This document shows, piece by piece, positions 7,761 through 16,029 of a stretch of DNA of 64,000 bases. Location of the stretch: NCBI GenBank assembly GCA_937997955.1, contig CALLDR010000041.1, positions 1 to 64,000 of the forward strand. The letters are read 5' to 3'. Each line of letters starts with the position of its first letter. Within the stretch, counting starts at the first letter, position 1. Source of the stretch: an uncultured Emergencia sp. (lineage in GTDB: Bacteria > Bacillota > Clostridia > Peptostreptococcales > Anaerovoracaceae). The notes under the pieces are model-generated. The model saw only the letters and a program-made list of their open reading frames with translations, had not been told where the DNA came from and did not search any database. A program made the translations under genes and the position numbers.

Positions 7761-9176
7761 TTATTGCGCTTTCGCAACCTTCGCCGGTTTTTTACCGTCT
7801 TTGTAGAAGATGCCGATGCCGGTCCATGCCAGAATCAGCGCTACCACCGGTGTCAGCCATCCCAGGAAGCAGTACGGCAGATAGGACAGTGTCGCAACGC
7901 CCAGGGTGCTTGCCATGTACATACCGTTGGAGTTCCATGGAATCAGGGCTGCGCACATAGTTCCTGTATCTTCCAGAGATCTGGAGAGTACTTTTCTGTC
8001 GATTCCCAGATCGTCATACGCCGGCGCGAACAGCTTGGAGTTGATCAGCATGGAGCTTTCCAGAGAGCCTGTCAAAGCCTGCATGATGAAGGAAGACGCC
8101 AGTGTGGCGGTAACCAGAGTGCTTGCTCTCTTGGTGATGCCCGCGACCTTTTCCAGAACGGTGCGCAGAACGCCGGTCACGTCCAGGATATTGCCCAGGA
8201 CACAGGCGAAGAAGTACAGCGCTACGGTCCACAGCATGCTGGAGAGTCCGCCTCTGTTGAGCAGTCTGTCGATATCAGCGACGCCGGAATCAATGGTGAA
8301 GCCGTTGTACATGATGTTGGAAATGTCTACGAAGGAGGTTCCCTGCAGGATCATGGCCATGACGGCGCCCAGCAGAGCGGAAACGACCAGTCCAGGAATC
8401 GCAGGAGCCTTCTTGATTACAACTACCAGCAGCACGACGATCGGCAGCAGGCAGATCGGGCTCAGGTTGAAGTTAGCAGCCAGATTGTCCAGATACAGAT
8501 CTACCGTGGATTCATCTACAGTGCCTTTGGCCACAGTGGTGAAGCCTAAAACGCCGTACATAATGATAGCGATGATATAAGCTGGAACCGTAGTCCAGAG
8601 CATGGATCCCATGTGGGAGAACAGAGATACGCCGGACATGGCGGAAGCCAGGTTTGTCGTATCAGAGAACGGTGACATCTTGTCTCCAAAGTAGGAGCCA
8701 GAAACGACCGCGCCAGCTGTGAAAGCCGGGTTGATGCCCAGACCAGCGCCGATGCCCATGAAGGCGATACCGACAGTACCAGCGGAAGACCAGGAACTGC
8801 CGCAGGCGATGGACATGAAGGAGCATGCCAGGCAGGCGCAGATCAGGAAGAACTTAGGATTGATAATCTTCAGTCCGATATAGATGATATACGGGATCGT
8901 ACCGGACGCGATCCATGTAGCGATAACCGCGCCGATCAGCAGCAGGATGAAGGTGGCGATCAGCATGCTGTACACACCGTCCATCATCATCTTCTGGATG
9001 TCGTCCCATTTGTAACCTAAATACATGCCGTAAGCGCTCGCTACGATAATTGAAAACAGCAGCGCGATACGAATGTCAATGTTCAACCAGAGCAGGCTGG
9101 CCATCAGAATCGCTACGACGATGATCATGATGGAGATCGCTGCCAGGAAGGTTGGTTTTTTGATTTTCTTTTCCAT
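7761..9176 (-). CDS. NhaC-family Na+/H+ antiporter 1
   Basis: The 471-residue membrane protein has about 11-12 hydrophobic segments. It carries the NhaC-family motifs GSSWSSAGTVGIAFMGIGAGLG, shortened here to its core GSSWSSAG, and GDKMSPFSDTTNLA, plus a C-terminal WNSNGMYM. NhaC members exchange Na+ and H+ or an organic solute; several sit in amino-acid fermentation clusters. The start at 9176 follows GGAGAAAGTT; the longer upstream reading frame has no ribosome site. Its promoter has the same TTTGTCAAG spacing as those of both glycyl-radical operons, so it probably serves that pathway as ion or solute exchanger. Confidence 0.88.
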   Translation of the reverse strand: MEKKIKKPTFLAAISIMIIVVAILMASLLWLNIDIRIALLFSIIVASAYGMYLGYKWDDIQKMMMDGVYSMLIATFILLLIGAVIATWIASGTIPYIIYIGLKIINPKFFLICACLACSFMSIACGSSWSSAGTVGIAFMGIGAGLGINPAFTAGAVVSGSYFGDKMSPFSDTTNLASAMSGVSLFSHMGSMLWTTVPAYIIAIIMYGVLGFTTVAKGTVDESTVDLYLDNLAANFNLSPICLLPIVVLLVVVIKKAPAIPGLVVSALLGAVMAMILQGTSFVDISNIMYNGFTIDSGVADIDRLLNRGGLSSMLWTVALYFFACVLGNILDVTGVLRTVLEKVAGITKRASTLVTATLASSFIMQALTGSLESSMLINSKLFAPAYDDLGIDRKVLSRSLEDTGTMCAALIPWNSNGMYMASTLGVATLSYLPYCFLGWLTPVVALILAWTGIGIFYKDGKKPAKVAKAQ

Positions 9177-9294
9177 AACTTTCTCCTCAAACTTGTAAGT
9201 TAAGTTGATGCAATAATTGATTGATTTGTTAATAAAGACAAACCTCTTATCCCTGCCCACATTTTCAGAATATGTATACACATTCAACATGTCT

Positions 9295-9307
9295 GTTGTT
9301 TAACAAC
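9295..9307. promoter_or_regulatory. Palindrome GTTGTTTAACAAC at the NhaC 1 start site
   Basis: Six-base arms around a single T lie just after the NhaC -10 box, where a bound protein would block initiation. The shape is compatible with a GntR/FadR operator, and the gntR gene is adjacent. The assignment to that regulator is inference. Confidence 0.4.
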
Positions 9308-9366
9308 ATTATATCTGTAAATTCAGTCTATGGGAATTCTCGTTTTGTCAAGACCTCCTTGACAAA
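9308..9366 (-). promoter_or_regulatory. NhaC 1 promoter with the shared TTTGTCAAG layout
   Basis: Read leftward: TTTGTCAAG (9366-9358), 11 bases, 10 bases, TTCCCA as a weak -35 (9336-9331), 17 bases and TATAAT (9313-9308). Every distance equals that at the GRE1 and GRE2 promoters, although the ten bases before the -35 are not conserved. Confidence 0.6.
9344..9366. promoter_or_regulatory. Perfect dyad TTTGTCAAG-N5-CTTGACAAA
   Basis: Nine-base arms are perfectly inverted around ACCTC, between the divergent nhaC and gntR promoters. The left-reading arm is the same TTTGTCAAG found at the two glycyl-radical promoters. At GRE1 the second half is partly kept (ATTGAC), at GRE2 it is not. Binding by the GntR protein or by a LysR protein are both possible. 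Confidence 0.55.
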
Positions 9367-9416
9367 TTGATAACAATCTAACAAAGTACGTGGTCAGACA
9401 TCTGCACAAAAGTTAC

Positions 9417-9445
9417 TTGACGTTAGATTTCTTAACAACTATAAT
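9417..9445 (+). promoter_or_regulatory. gntR promoter
   Basis: TTGACG (9417-9422), a 17-base spacer and TATAAT (9440-9445) form a near-consensus sigma-70 promoter about 40 bases before the gntR start codon. Confidence 0.7.
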
Positions 9446-9492
9446 ATTTCTAGACTGCGAAAGCGATATGTGTTTTCGCGCGGGGAGGAAAA

Positions 9493-10218
9493 ATGGATAA
9501 AACAGAATTATTGGGTAAACTCACAATAGATCAATATAAAACACAGTCCGATTATCTGGCGGACAAGATCAAACAGATGATCGCCAACAAAGAATTTGAA
9601 GACGGTTTCGTCTTTCCCAACGAAAATGAGTTCTGCAAGATCCTCAACGTCAGCAGAGGCACTCTGAGAGACGCCTACAAGAAGCTGGACACCCAGGGAT
9701 TCATCGAGAGAACCAAGCAGGGAACCTTTATCAAGTGCCGGGAGACCATCGCAAAGCAGGGCAACTATACGGCCAGTCTGGAACTGGCCACCACCCAGGA
9801 GATGTTCGAGTTCATATCCGCCTTTGAGCCTGAAGCCGTCTGCCTGGCGGCGCAAAAGATCGACGAGGAAGGCATCAGACGGATGGAAGAGCTGCTGGAA
9901 GCATGCGAGCGCTGCGCCAGCGACCACGCCGCCCTCAACGCCGCCAACTATAAGTTCCACGAATTCATACGGATGCAGTCGAAGAACAATCTGGTCATCA
10001 GCGCTTTGACCGCGTACTACGATATCTTCAATAAGCACGTCATCGACATGATCTATCTCCTGCTTCAGGAAGGCGCCAACACCTTCCGCGATCAAGCACT
10101 GGAGCAGCACCGCGACCTTCTGGCAGCCTTCAAGACCCGTGACGGGGAAAAAGCCAGAACCATCGCCTACGAGCATCTTCAGGCGGACCTGAAGCTGTAC
10201 GCGGAGATCAGCCAGTGA
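9493..10218 (+). CDS. GntR-family regulator, FadR type
   Basis: The 241-residue protein has an N-terminal winged HTH (about residues 14-85, with FPNENEFCKILNVSRGTLRD) and an all-helical FCD-like ligand domain (about 100-235). That domain keeps Asp/His residues usable for metal or carboxylate binding. FCD regulators commonly sense organic acids or amino-acid breakdown products. GGGGAGGAAAA precedes the ATG. It is divergent from nhaC and convergent with the ten-gene GRE2 operon, so it is a likely local regulator of this island alongside the LysR pair. Confidence 0.87.
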   Translation: MDKTELLGKLTIDQYKTQSDYLADKIKQMIANKEFEDGFVFPNENEFCKILNVSRGTLRDAYKKLDTQGFIERTKQGTFIKCRETIAKQGNYTASLELATTQEMFEFISAFEPEAVCLAAQKIDEEGIRRMEELLEACERCASDHAALNAANYKFHEFIRMQSKNNLVISALTAYYDIFNKHVIDMIYLLLQEGANTFRDQALEQHRDLLAAFKTRDGEKARTIAYEHLQADLKLYAEISQ

Positions 10219-10294
10219 TCCGGCAAGCAGGCAAATACAGCAACAAATGCAGCAAAACCAGAATTAAGAATACAATCATTGTACACAAACAAAA

Positions 10295-10317
10295 CCCGCC
10301 GCCAATGTGGCGGCGGG
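10295..10317 (-). terminator. Strong terminator of the GRE2 operon
   Basis: Perfect ten-base GC-rich arms (CCCGCCGCCA and TGGCGGCGGG) flank a three-base loop. On the minus strand the stem is followed by TTTTGTTTG. It lies 43 bases beyond the last gene of the operon. Confidence 0.8.
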
Positions 10318-10359
10318 CAGAAATCCGGATAGAAGCCCATACGCTTTTTCTTTTTTGTT

Positions 10360-10641
10360 CTAAATCTCCTCTATCACTGTCTCGATCCCGTATTTTTCTT
10401 TGATCTCGCCCAGCTTGACCAAATGGGGCAGCGTATCGTGATATTCCTGGGAGGCTCTGTCCTTCCACTGCTCGACGATGAGGATCTCATTGTCCCTGTC
10501 GGCAGAGAAGTAATACTCATAGCGAAGATTCCCATCTTCCTCATGGGTCGTCTCGATGATACCCGCAGCCTTTACCTCGTCGTAAAACCGGCAGAGGGTC
10601 TCTTTGTCCCTGGCCGTATAGAATACATGCAAATTAAACAT
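10360..10641 (-). CDS. Small ABM-fold monooxygenase-like protein 1
   Basis: This 93-residue protein resembles the ABM/YgiN family of dimeric alpha+beta barrels: FNLHVFYTARDKE at the start, then ADRDNEILIVEQWKD and a final EKYGIETV. Family members include quinol and antibiotic-biosynthesis monooxygenases, but many have no known reaction. It is the last gene of the GRE2 operon, 20 bases after azlD, with AAGGAG before the ATG at 10641. A paralogue lies at 45821-46120. An oxygenase makes little sense in an anaerobe, so a stress or binding role is possible. Confidence 0.65.
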   Translation of the reverse strand: MFNLHVFYTARDKETLCRFYDEVKAAGIIETTHEEDGNLRYEYYFSADRDNEILIVEQWKDRASQEYHDTLPHLVKLGEIKEKYGIETVIEEI

Positions 10642-10661
10642 AGTTTTTCTCCTTATTATCT

Positions 10662-10985
10662 TCATACCGCGATCCGCAGAAGCAGCATATAGCATATGGT
10701 TCCCGCCAGAATCGACAGTATGGTGCTGTGCTTCCATTTATGAATCGCGATCACCAGCGCTACAGAGACCGCCTCGGGCAGTCCGTGAGGCGACTCCGTG
10801 AAATCCACACTCTTCAGACAGTACACCACCAGCATGGCGATGATCGCGTAGGGCAGCACTTCCCCAAGGTACAGTATGACCTTCGGCGTCCCCTTGGAAA
10901 ACATGATGAAGGGCAGGAAACGCAGAAACATGGTCCCCATGGTCATAACGGCGACTAAGGCCAGGGAATAACCTGTATCGATCAT
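10662..10985 (-). CDS. azlD: AzlD-type amino-acid exporter subunit
   Basis: The 107-residue hydrophobic protein has about four membrane spans and the AzlD pattern FLRFLPFIMF and LPYAIIAMLVVYCLK. With AzlC it forms a two-component exporter, known for branched-chain amino acids and their analogues. The ATG at 10985 overlaps the azlC stop codon by four bases, so translation is coupled. Placement in the GRE2 operon suggests export of an amino acid formed by the pathway, with D-alanine, proline or 2-aminobutyrate-like products as candidates; this is inference. Confidence 0.85.
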   Translation of the reverse strand: MIDTGYSLALVAVMTMGTMFLRFLPFIMFSKGTPKVILYLGEVLPYAIIAMLVVYCLKSVDFTESPHGLPEAVSVALVIAIHKWKHSTILSILAGTICYMLLLRIAV

Positions 10986-11674
10986 TTCGCACCGCCTCCT
11001 TCCAGATGTTTTCTCAGCAAAAGCAGCGCCGCGGCGATGAGCAGCATGGCCGGTATCAGGAAATAATCCACTCCGAAGACCGCCAGGCAGCCTATGGATA
11101 TGACCAGTCCCAGAATCGCCGGCAAGTGGCTTTTGCCGCTCTCCCACTGTTCGACAAAGATGACCACGAAAAGGGCCGTCATGGAGAAATCGATGCCCGC
11201 CGCGTCAAAGGACAGGGCATTTCCCAAAAAAGCGCCGAGAAAGCTGCCGAAGATCCAGTAGCTTTGGTTCATCATGGAAAGCAGAAAAAAGTACCAGTTC
11301 TCATCTACACCCTCAGGGCAGTCCGCCTGACATACCAGAGAATAGGTCTCGTCGGTGAGCGCGAAGATAGCGTAAAACCGCTTCGCTCCCATCTTCTTAT
11401 ACTTTTCCAACATGGATATGCCGTAAAACAGGTGGCGGGCATTAACCATGAGCGTCATGATGGCCGCGGAAATCAGCGACGCTCCGCTGGCCAGCAGTCC
11501 CACGCCCACATACTGCATGGAGCCCGCGTAGATCGTGGTGCTCATCAGTATGGCCCACCAAAAGGAATAGCCTTTGTCAGCGAGCAATATGCCAAAGCCT
11601 ATGCCCAGCACGATATATCCCGCCATAACCGGCAGAGACGCCTTAAAAGAATATCTGACCGTTTCTCTGTTCAA
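10982..11674 (-). CDS. azlC: AzlC-type amino-acid exporter, large subunit
   Basis: The 230-residue protein has about seven to eight membrane spans and AzlC-family landmarks: GYIVLGIGFGIL, STTIYAGSMQYVGVGLL and MTLMVNARHLFYGISM. The start appears to be TTG at 11674, with AAAGGGCGG upstream. It works with AzlD as an amino-acid efflux pump. The gene begins 25 bases after proC within the ten-gene operon. Confidence 0.88.
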   Translation of the reverse strand: MNRETVRYSFKASLPVMAGYIVLGIGFGILLADKGYSFWWAILMSTTIYAGSMQYVGVGLLASGASLISAAIMTLMVNARHLFYGISMLEKYKKMGAKRFYAIFALTDETYSLVCQADCPEGVDENWYFFLLSMMNQSYWIFGSFLGAFLGNALSFDAAGIDFSMTALFVVIFVEQWESGKSHLPAILGLVISIGCLAVFGVDYFLIPAMLLIAAALLLLRKHLEGGGAK

Positions 11675-11699
11675 TCAAACCGCCCTTTCCAAATATAGT

Positions 11700-12500
11700 T
11701 TAAATGGAATTCGCCTTCTTCACCGCCTTGTCCACAGACGTCATGATTGCAGAGGCAAATCCCTCTTCGATCAAGGATTTGTACCCTTCGATGGTAACGC
11801 CGCCAGGGGAGCACATCTCGCTGACCCGCGATCTCGGATCATCGCCGGTTTCATCCAGGATCATGGCTACGCCCAGCATGTTCTTAATGACCATCTCCCG
11901 CGCTTCCTTACGGCTGAAACCCGCGTAGACGCCGGCGTCGATGAGGGCGTCGGCCATCTGATACAGCCACAGAGGACCGGAACAGCTGAAGGCGGTAAAC
12001 TCACCGAACTTGCTCTCAGGCAGAACGATGGTCTGGCCCAGCGCTTCCAGTACCTGCAGAGCAAAGGCCTTGTCCTCTTCACGGATGTTGCCGTTGAGGC
12101 ACACTGCGCTGTGTCCGTTGCCCGACTGGCCCAACGTGTTCGGCATGACGCGGATGACCTTTTTGTCAGCGCCCAGCATTTCTTCCAGAGACGCGATGGA
12201 GACCCCTGCCGCGATGGACATGACGATGGTGTCCTTGCTGATCAGCTTTTCCAGCACACTGGTAACGCTTGGCACATGCTGCGGCAGCACGGCGATGACC
12301 ACCATATCCGCCGCTTTAATGGCGTCAGCCGCGTCTGTGACAGCGGCGATGCCGTAGGTCTGGTTCAAATAAGCGCAGCGCTCTGGCAGCATCTCGCTTA
12401 CCGTAATATCTTCCACCGCGGCGGCCTCCTTGCGGAGGAGACTTCTGATGATGCCCTCCGCCATGTTTCCGCCGCCGCAAAATACGATTTTCTTGTTCAT
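11700..12500 (-). CDS. proC: Pyrroline-5-carboxylate reductase (ProC family)
   Basis: The 266-residue protein has an N-terminal NAD(P)-binding fold (IVFCGGGNMAEGII) and a C-terminal helical dimer domain with CSPGGVTIEGYKSL, close to the ProC signature, which usually reads SPGGTT. ProC reduces 1-pyrroline-5-carboxylate to L-proline. In hydroxyproline fermentation it follows HypD-type dehydration. Here the AFSCSGPLWLYQM segment departs from the usual SGSGPAYVF, so the substrate may be an analogue. It sits 11 bases after ortB, and operon membership suggests a catabolic rather than biosynthetic role. Confidence 0.85.
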   Translation of the reverse strand: MNKKIVFCGGGNMAEGIIRSLLRKEAAAVEDITVSEMLPERCAYLNQTYGIAAVTDAADAIKAADMVVIAVLPQHVPSVTSVLEKLISKDTIVMSIAAGVSIASLEEMLGADKKVIRVMPNTLGQSGNGHSAVCLNGNIREEDKAFALQVLEALGQTIVLPESKFGEFTAFSCSGPLWLYQMADALIDAGVYAGFSRKEAREMVIKNMLGVAMILDETGDDPRSRVSEMCSPGGVTIEGYKSLIEEGFASAIMTSVDKAVKKANSI

Positions 12501-12511
12501 GATTGTTCCTC

Positions 12512-13924
12512 CTATAAACCAAGCGTTTCCTTTACAAACGCTTCATCGGTCTTGGTTTCAGCAGCCAGATACGCGATATCCTCCGCCGTCAGATCGGCTG
12601 GCGCGACGCCCGCCTCTCTGCAGGCCCTTTTGATCATGGACTGTCTGAAATGGTTGATATCGGCAACCTTATGCTTGATCAGTCCAGGGTTCGCCGGCAG
12701 GATGATGTTCTCGCCCGGATGATCTTCCTCTGCCGGATTTCCGAACCGGATCTCGATACCGTTGTCCCTCGCGAAGGAGAGCTGCGGCTGGATATGCTTG
12801 CCCGCGCCTGTATATTCGGTCTCGCTGATGACGATAACCGCGTCTTCCGGCATCTCCTGAGCCAGGGAGAAAGCGGCGGCAAGAGCCGTATTGCCCGCAG
12901 GACCTCTTTCGATGCCTTCCAGGTTGGCCAGGGCTTCCGTCATGTACATGACCTCGCCCTGAGTCACAGTCACGTACTGATCCGCATATCTCAGGATTCT
13001 CGCTGCGCTGCGCGGCGTATCGGAATGATCCGGACCGGTGGCGTGAGGAACGCCGAAGCCGGTATGGCCTGTGGTGCAGGATTTTTTGTTGAACTGGGTG
13101 TCAGAGGCCATGTGCAGTCCTGTCAGATCGATGGAAGCGGCGATGACCTTCGTGTCCTCTGCTCCCGCTTTGATCAGTCCTCTGGCAGTTCCCGTGATCA
13201 TGCCGCCGCCTGCTGTGGTGCAGACTACCGCGTCCGGGTTCTTTCCGGTCAGCTCTCTGCACTGCTGGGCGATCTCATAGCCCAGTGTCTCCACGCCGGC
13301 GATACCGAATGGAGAATAGAGAGAAGCGTTAAAATATCCAGTGTCTTCCAGAACAGACAGGAAGGAGTAGAAAAGCTCAGGTCCTACGGTAAGCTGTACG
13401 ACTTCCGCGCCGTAAGCCTCGCACTTTCTGGCCTTTTCTACGATCTCCGGCTGACCTACGCCTTTGGAGTCGTAGCACTCCTGTACCACGATGCACTTCA
13501 GCCCCTGCATGGCAGCCTGCGACGCTACTGCAGCGCCGTAGTTGCCGGAGGTAGCAGCCATAACACCATTATACCCCAATTTTTTCGCGTGGGCAACAGC
13601 GCAGGCCGCTCTTCTCGCCTTAAAACTTCCTGACGCGTTGGCGGCTTCGTCTTTTGCGAAAATCCTCGCTCCCTTGCCCGGCTCCGCGTACTTTCTCGCC
13701 AAAGCAGTCAGGTTGCGCAGCTCGAGCAGCGGCGTGTTGCCTACGGCCGTCCTCGCCTGGATCTTCGCTACTTCCTCCACTGTATATCCTGTCTTTGCCA
13801 TAAGGCCCTCATAGTCAAAGGCCACAGAGCCGGATTCAAACTCTTTGTAGTCGATGCCCAGGGCTTTCAGGTTGATATCGCCTGATCTGGCCATGACGGA
13901 ATCGTAATCTTTCGCTAAAGCCAT
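12512..13924 (-). CDS. ortB: 2-amino-4-oxopentanoate thiolase, PLP subunit OrtB
   Basis: The 470-residue protein is a fold-type II PLP enzyme: NTPLLELRNL, the PLP lysine in ASGSFKARRA, SGNYGAAVA, and a phosphate-binding glycine loop TAGGGMITGTA. Length and sequence fit OrtB, which with OrtA cleaves 2-amino-4-oxopentanoate with CoA to acetyl-CoA and D-alanine in ornithine fermentation and in hydroxyproline C-N-lyase pathways. Its start overlaps the ortA stop codon by one base (TAATG). No ornithine aminomutase (OraS/OraE) or 2,4-diaminopentanoate dehydrogenase gene is in the window, so its substrate must arise differently or from genes elsewhere. Confidence 0.9.
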   Translation of the reverse strand: MALAKDYDSVMARSGDINLKALGIDYKEFESGSVAFDYEGLMAKTGYTVEEVAKIQARTAVGNTPLLELRNLTALARKYAEPGKGARIFAKDEAANASGSFKARRAACAVAHAKKLGYNGVMAATSGNYGAAVASQAAMQGLKCIVVQECYDSKGVGQPEIVEKARKCEAYGAEVVQLTVGPELFYSFLSVLEDTGYFNASLYSPFGIAGVETLGYEIAQQCRELTGKNPDAVVCTTAGGGMITGTARGLIKAGAEDTKVIAASIDLTGLHMASDTQFNKKSCTTGHTGFGVPHATGPDHSDTPRSAARILRYADQYVTVTQGEVMYMTEALANLEGIERGPAGNTALAAAFSLAQEMPEDAVIVISETEYTGAGKHIQPQLSFARDNGIEIRFGNPAEEDHPGENIILPANPGLIKHKVADINHFRQSMIKRACREAGVAPADLTAEDIAYLAAETKTDEAFVKETLGL

Positions 13925-14226
13925 TATCTGTCACCTCCAAACATGATTTCTCTCAGCTGCTTATCAATTTCTATGATTTCCGGTACAAACTTGCCGTAGC
14001 TGTGGGTGTAATACGGTCCGACTTCCAGCAGGGTGCCCTTTACCAGCCTGCCTACCGCCGTCTCTACCGTCACTTCATCGCCGATCTCCGCAGTTTCATC
14101 CTGCAGAGTGCCTTTTGTCCACTGCTGCAGATCGCATTTCTGCGTATCCTCCGGCAGCTTTGCGGTTCTTTCCTCTGCCTTTAAAACGACAGAGTGAATG
14201 CGAACCCAATCACCTCTCTTAGCCAT
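13924..14226 (-). CDS. ortA: 2-amino-4-oxopentanoate thiolase, small subunit OrtA
   Basis: A 100-residue protein beginning AKRGDWVRIHSVVL and ending with EIIEIDKQLREIMF, the usual size and pattern of OrtA. It is the partner of OrtB and is always found directly upstream of it. The second of two close ATG codons (14226) is chosen because AAGGAG lies seven bases before it and only two bases before the first. It begins 18 bases after the B12 mutase gene. Confidence 0.88.
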   Translation of the reverse strand: MAKRGDWVRIHSVVLKAEERTAKLPEDTQKCDLQQWTKGTLQDETAEIGDEVTVETAVGRLVKGTLLEVGPYYTHSYGKFVPEIIEIDKQLREIMFGGDR

Positions 14227-14244
14227 TTTCATTCTCCTTCTCGT

Positions 14245-16014
14245 TTATTTTTCTTGATCTGCTTTCGCGAACGCCAGGATCGCGTCAACGATGGCGTCCA
14301 CATCATTATCTACGTTGATGCCCATATCCCGCATCCTGTCGGTGCAGTCGATCGGCACATCGCTGCCGTCCAGCGGCTCGTTGAGTCTTCCGCCCATGAG
14401 CACGTGAGCGTCTCCCAGGCCCTTCTCGTCCAGGCACTCCAGGAGATCCTTCCCAAAGCTGTACGCCATGCCGTTGTAAGTGCTCATGCAGACGATGCTG
14501 CTGCCTGTCTCGATGAGGGTATCGGCCACTTCGGCGACAGACACTGTGGTTCCCAGATCAAAGACCGTAGCTCCGGCCTTCTTGACCACGTTTTTGATGA
14601 CCTCTTTGCCGAACTCATGAACGTCTGTAGAGCCGACGACGACGTTGATACCGGCCAGCGGGCCCGCGTTTTCCACATTAATCTTGGACAGAGCGTCGTC
14701 TCTGATCTTGTTGATGGTCTGCACGATACTGGTCGGCCGGATCGGAACCCGTCCCCGCATGGCGTCCTTTTCGTGCTTTCCGGCGCCGAAAGCGGTTTCC
14801 AGCTGTTCCGGGCCGATGGCTTTGATCACGCCGACGATCTCCCCGGCGTGTTCAATGTCCACACCCAGGTCGTCCAGAGCGTTGATCACCCGTTCAAAGA
14901 ACATGTTGCCGCCGGTTACCAGCAGCTCGGCGTCCGCGTTGACCTTTTCCCAATCGATGTATCTGGCGTAGTACGGCGCTTTTTCTATGACCATATCCAT
15001 GGTCAGCTGTCCCTCAATGATCTCTTCCGGCGTCGGAATTCTGATAGCCTCTGTAAACGGCACCGGCGCTACCGCGTAGCCCGTCGGATAGGTCAGCTGG
15101 CAGGCCACATCGGCCAGGGCGTATGAACAGAGGGCCGCGTAGTTCCTCGGCAGGCTCGGGCCGTAGTCGATGGTGTTTCCGTTGACAAAGGTGCCCGGCG
15201 TGTGATACTTGTCGATCATGCTGATGCCTCTGTTGAAAACTACCCGCAGCATGGAGTCGCTGAACAGGTTTCCGTAGCAGTGAGCTACTCTGCCGCCCAT
15301 CAGCTCTTCGGCCACATACCGCTCCAGCATGGCCCAGCCCATCAGGTTGGCAACGTCGTGGAACTGGGCGCCGTACCCGTCATCCAGGTTGCAGTGCATG
15401 CACACACCCTGGTCTTTGAATTCGCCCATGACAGCCATGGCTTTAACGTAGTCCTCCGTCCGGTACAGCTCCATGTCGAGCCCCGGATACTCATAGGTAA
15501 AGTACTGGGCCAGATTGCCGATGGTGGTTACGCCGGCGGTGAGCCCATAGGTCACGTTTTCGACGCTGTTCAGAGAACCGATCATGTGGTCTCCCAGGTG
15601 GGGATTCACCGGAACCACCTGTCCGATGGCGTTCCACTCCTCCTGGGAGTTGAAGATCAGGCTGCCGCCTGCCTGGAATTTGTCCCGATATTCCGCGGGA
15701 ACGCCCATGATCCAGTCACAGCAGATGCCCAGACGGTCGATGGAAGAGCCTGCCTCTACCAGACCGTTGTACACCTTGCGGATGCCTTCCGCTGTTACAG
15801 ACCATGAGTTCCATCCGATGACGGAATGTTTCATGATCTTTCCCTCTTTCATCATCCGGCGCTTGTATTCCGCCTCAGACTTGACGCCGTATTTTCTCAT
15901 AAAGAGGGTCTCTCCAATGGTAATGCCCGACGCGATCTTCCTGGCGTCTGCCTTGATCGTCTTCATGTCAGGCAGTTCTTTTTCGTTAAATCGTCTTTTG
16001 ATCTGAATATCCAT
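14245..16014 (-). CDS. Single-chain adenosylcobalamin-dependent mutase (GlmE-like barrel plus B12 domain)
   Basis: The 589-residue protein joins a long TIM-barrel part (about residues 60-440, glutamate-mutase E-like, with HLGDHMIGS, GLTAGVTTIGN and IRIPTPEEIIEGQ) to a C-terminal B12-binding Rossmann domain. The latter has DVHEFG, whose histidine (466) would replace dimethylbenzimidazole on cobalt, and a GG in LMGGRLNE. This layout resembles 2-methyleneglutarate mutase more than two-subunit glutamate mutase. It is not OraE. The start at 16014 gives better spacing from GGAAGGA than the ATG at 16023. Flanked by a GlmL-like gene and ortA, it probably rearranges an amino-acid skeleton in this pathway; the reaction is unknown. 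Confidence 0.75.
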   Translation of the reverse strand: MDIQIKRRFNEKELPDMKTIKADARKIASGITIGETLFMRKYGVKSEAEYKRRMMKEGKIMKHSVIGWNSWSVTAEGIRKVYNGLVEAGSSIDRLGICCDWIMGVPAEYRDKFQAGGSLIFNSQEEWNAIGQVVPVNPHLGDHMIGSLNSVENVTYGLTAGVTTIGNLAQYFTYEYPGLDMELYRTEDYVKAMAVMGEFKDQGVCMHCNLDDGYGAQFHDVANLMGWAMLERYVAEELMGGRVAHCYGNLFSDSMLRVVFNRGISMIDKYHTPGTFVNGNTIDYGPSLPRNYAALCSYALADVACQLTYPTGYAVAPVPFTEAIRIPTPEEIIEGQLTMDMVIEKAPYYARYIDWEKVNADAELLVTGGNMFFERVINALDDLGVDIEHAGEIVGVIKAIGPEQLETAFGAGKHEKDAMRGRVPIRPTSIVQTINKIRDDALSKINVENAGPLAGINVVVGSTDVHEFGKEVIKNVVKKAGATVFDLGTTVSVAEVADTLIETGSSIVCMSTYNGMAYSFGKDLLECLDEKGLGDAHVLMGGRLNEPLDGSDVPIDCTDRMRDMGINVDNDVDAIVDAILAFAKADQEK

Positions 16015-16029
16015 GCAAAACATTCCTTC

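Noticed and set aside
12512..16014. Classical ornithine fermentation cluster
   Set aside because: OrtA and OrtB are present, but OraS, OraE, ornithine racemase and 2,4-diaminopentanoate dehydrogenase are not; the B12 mutase is GlmE-like and smaller than OraE.
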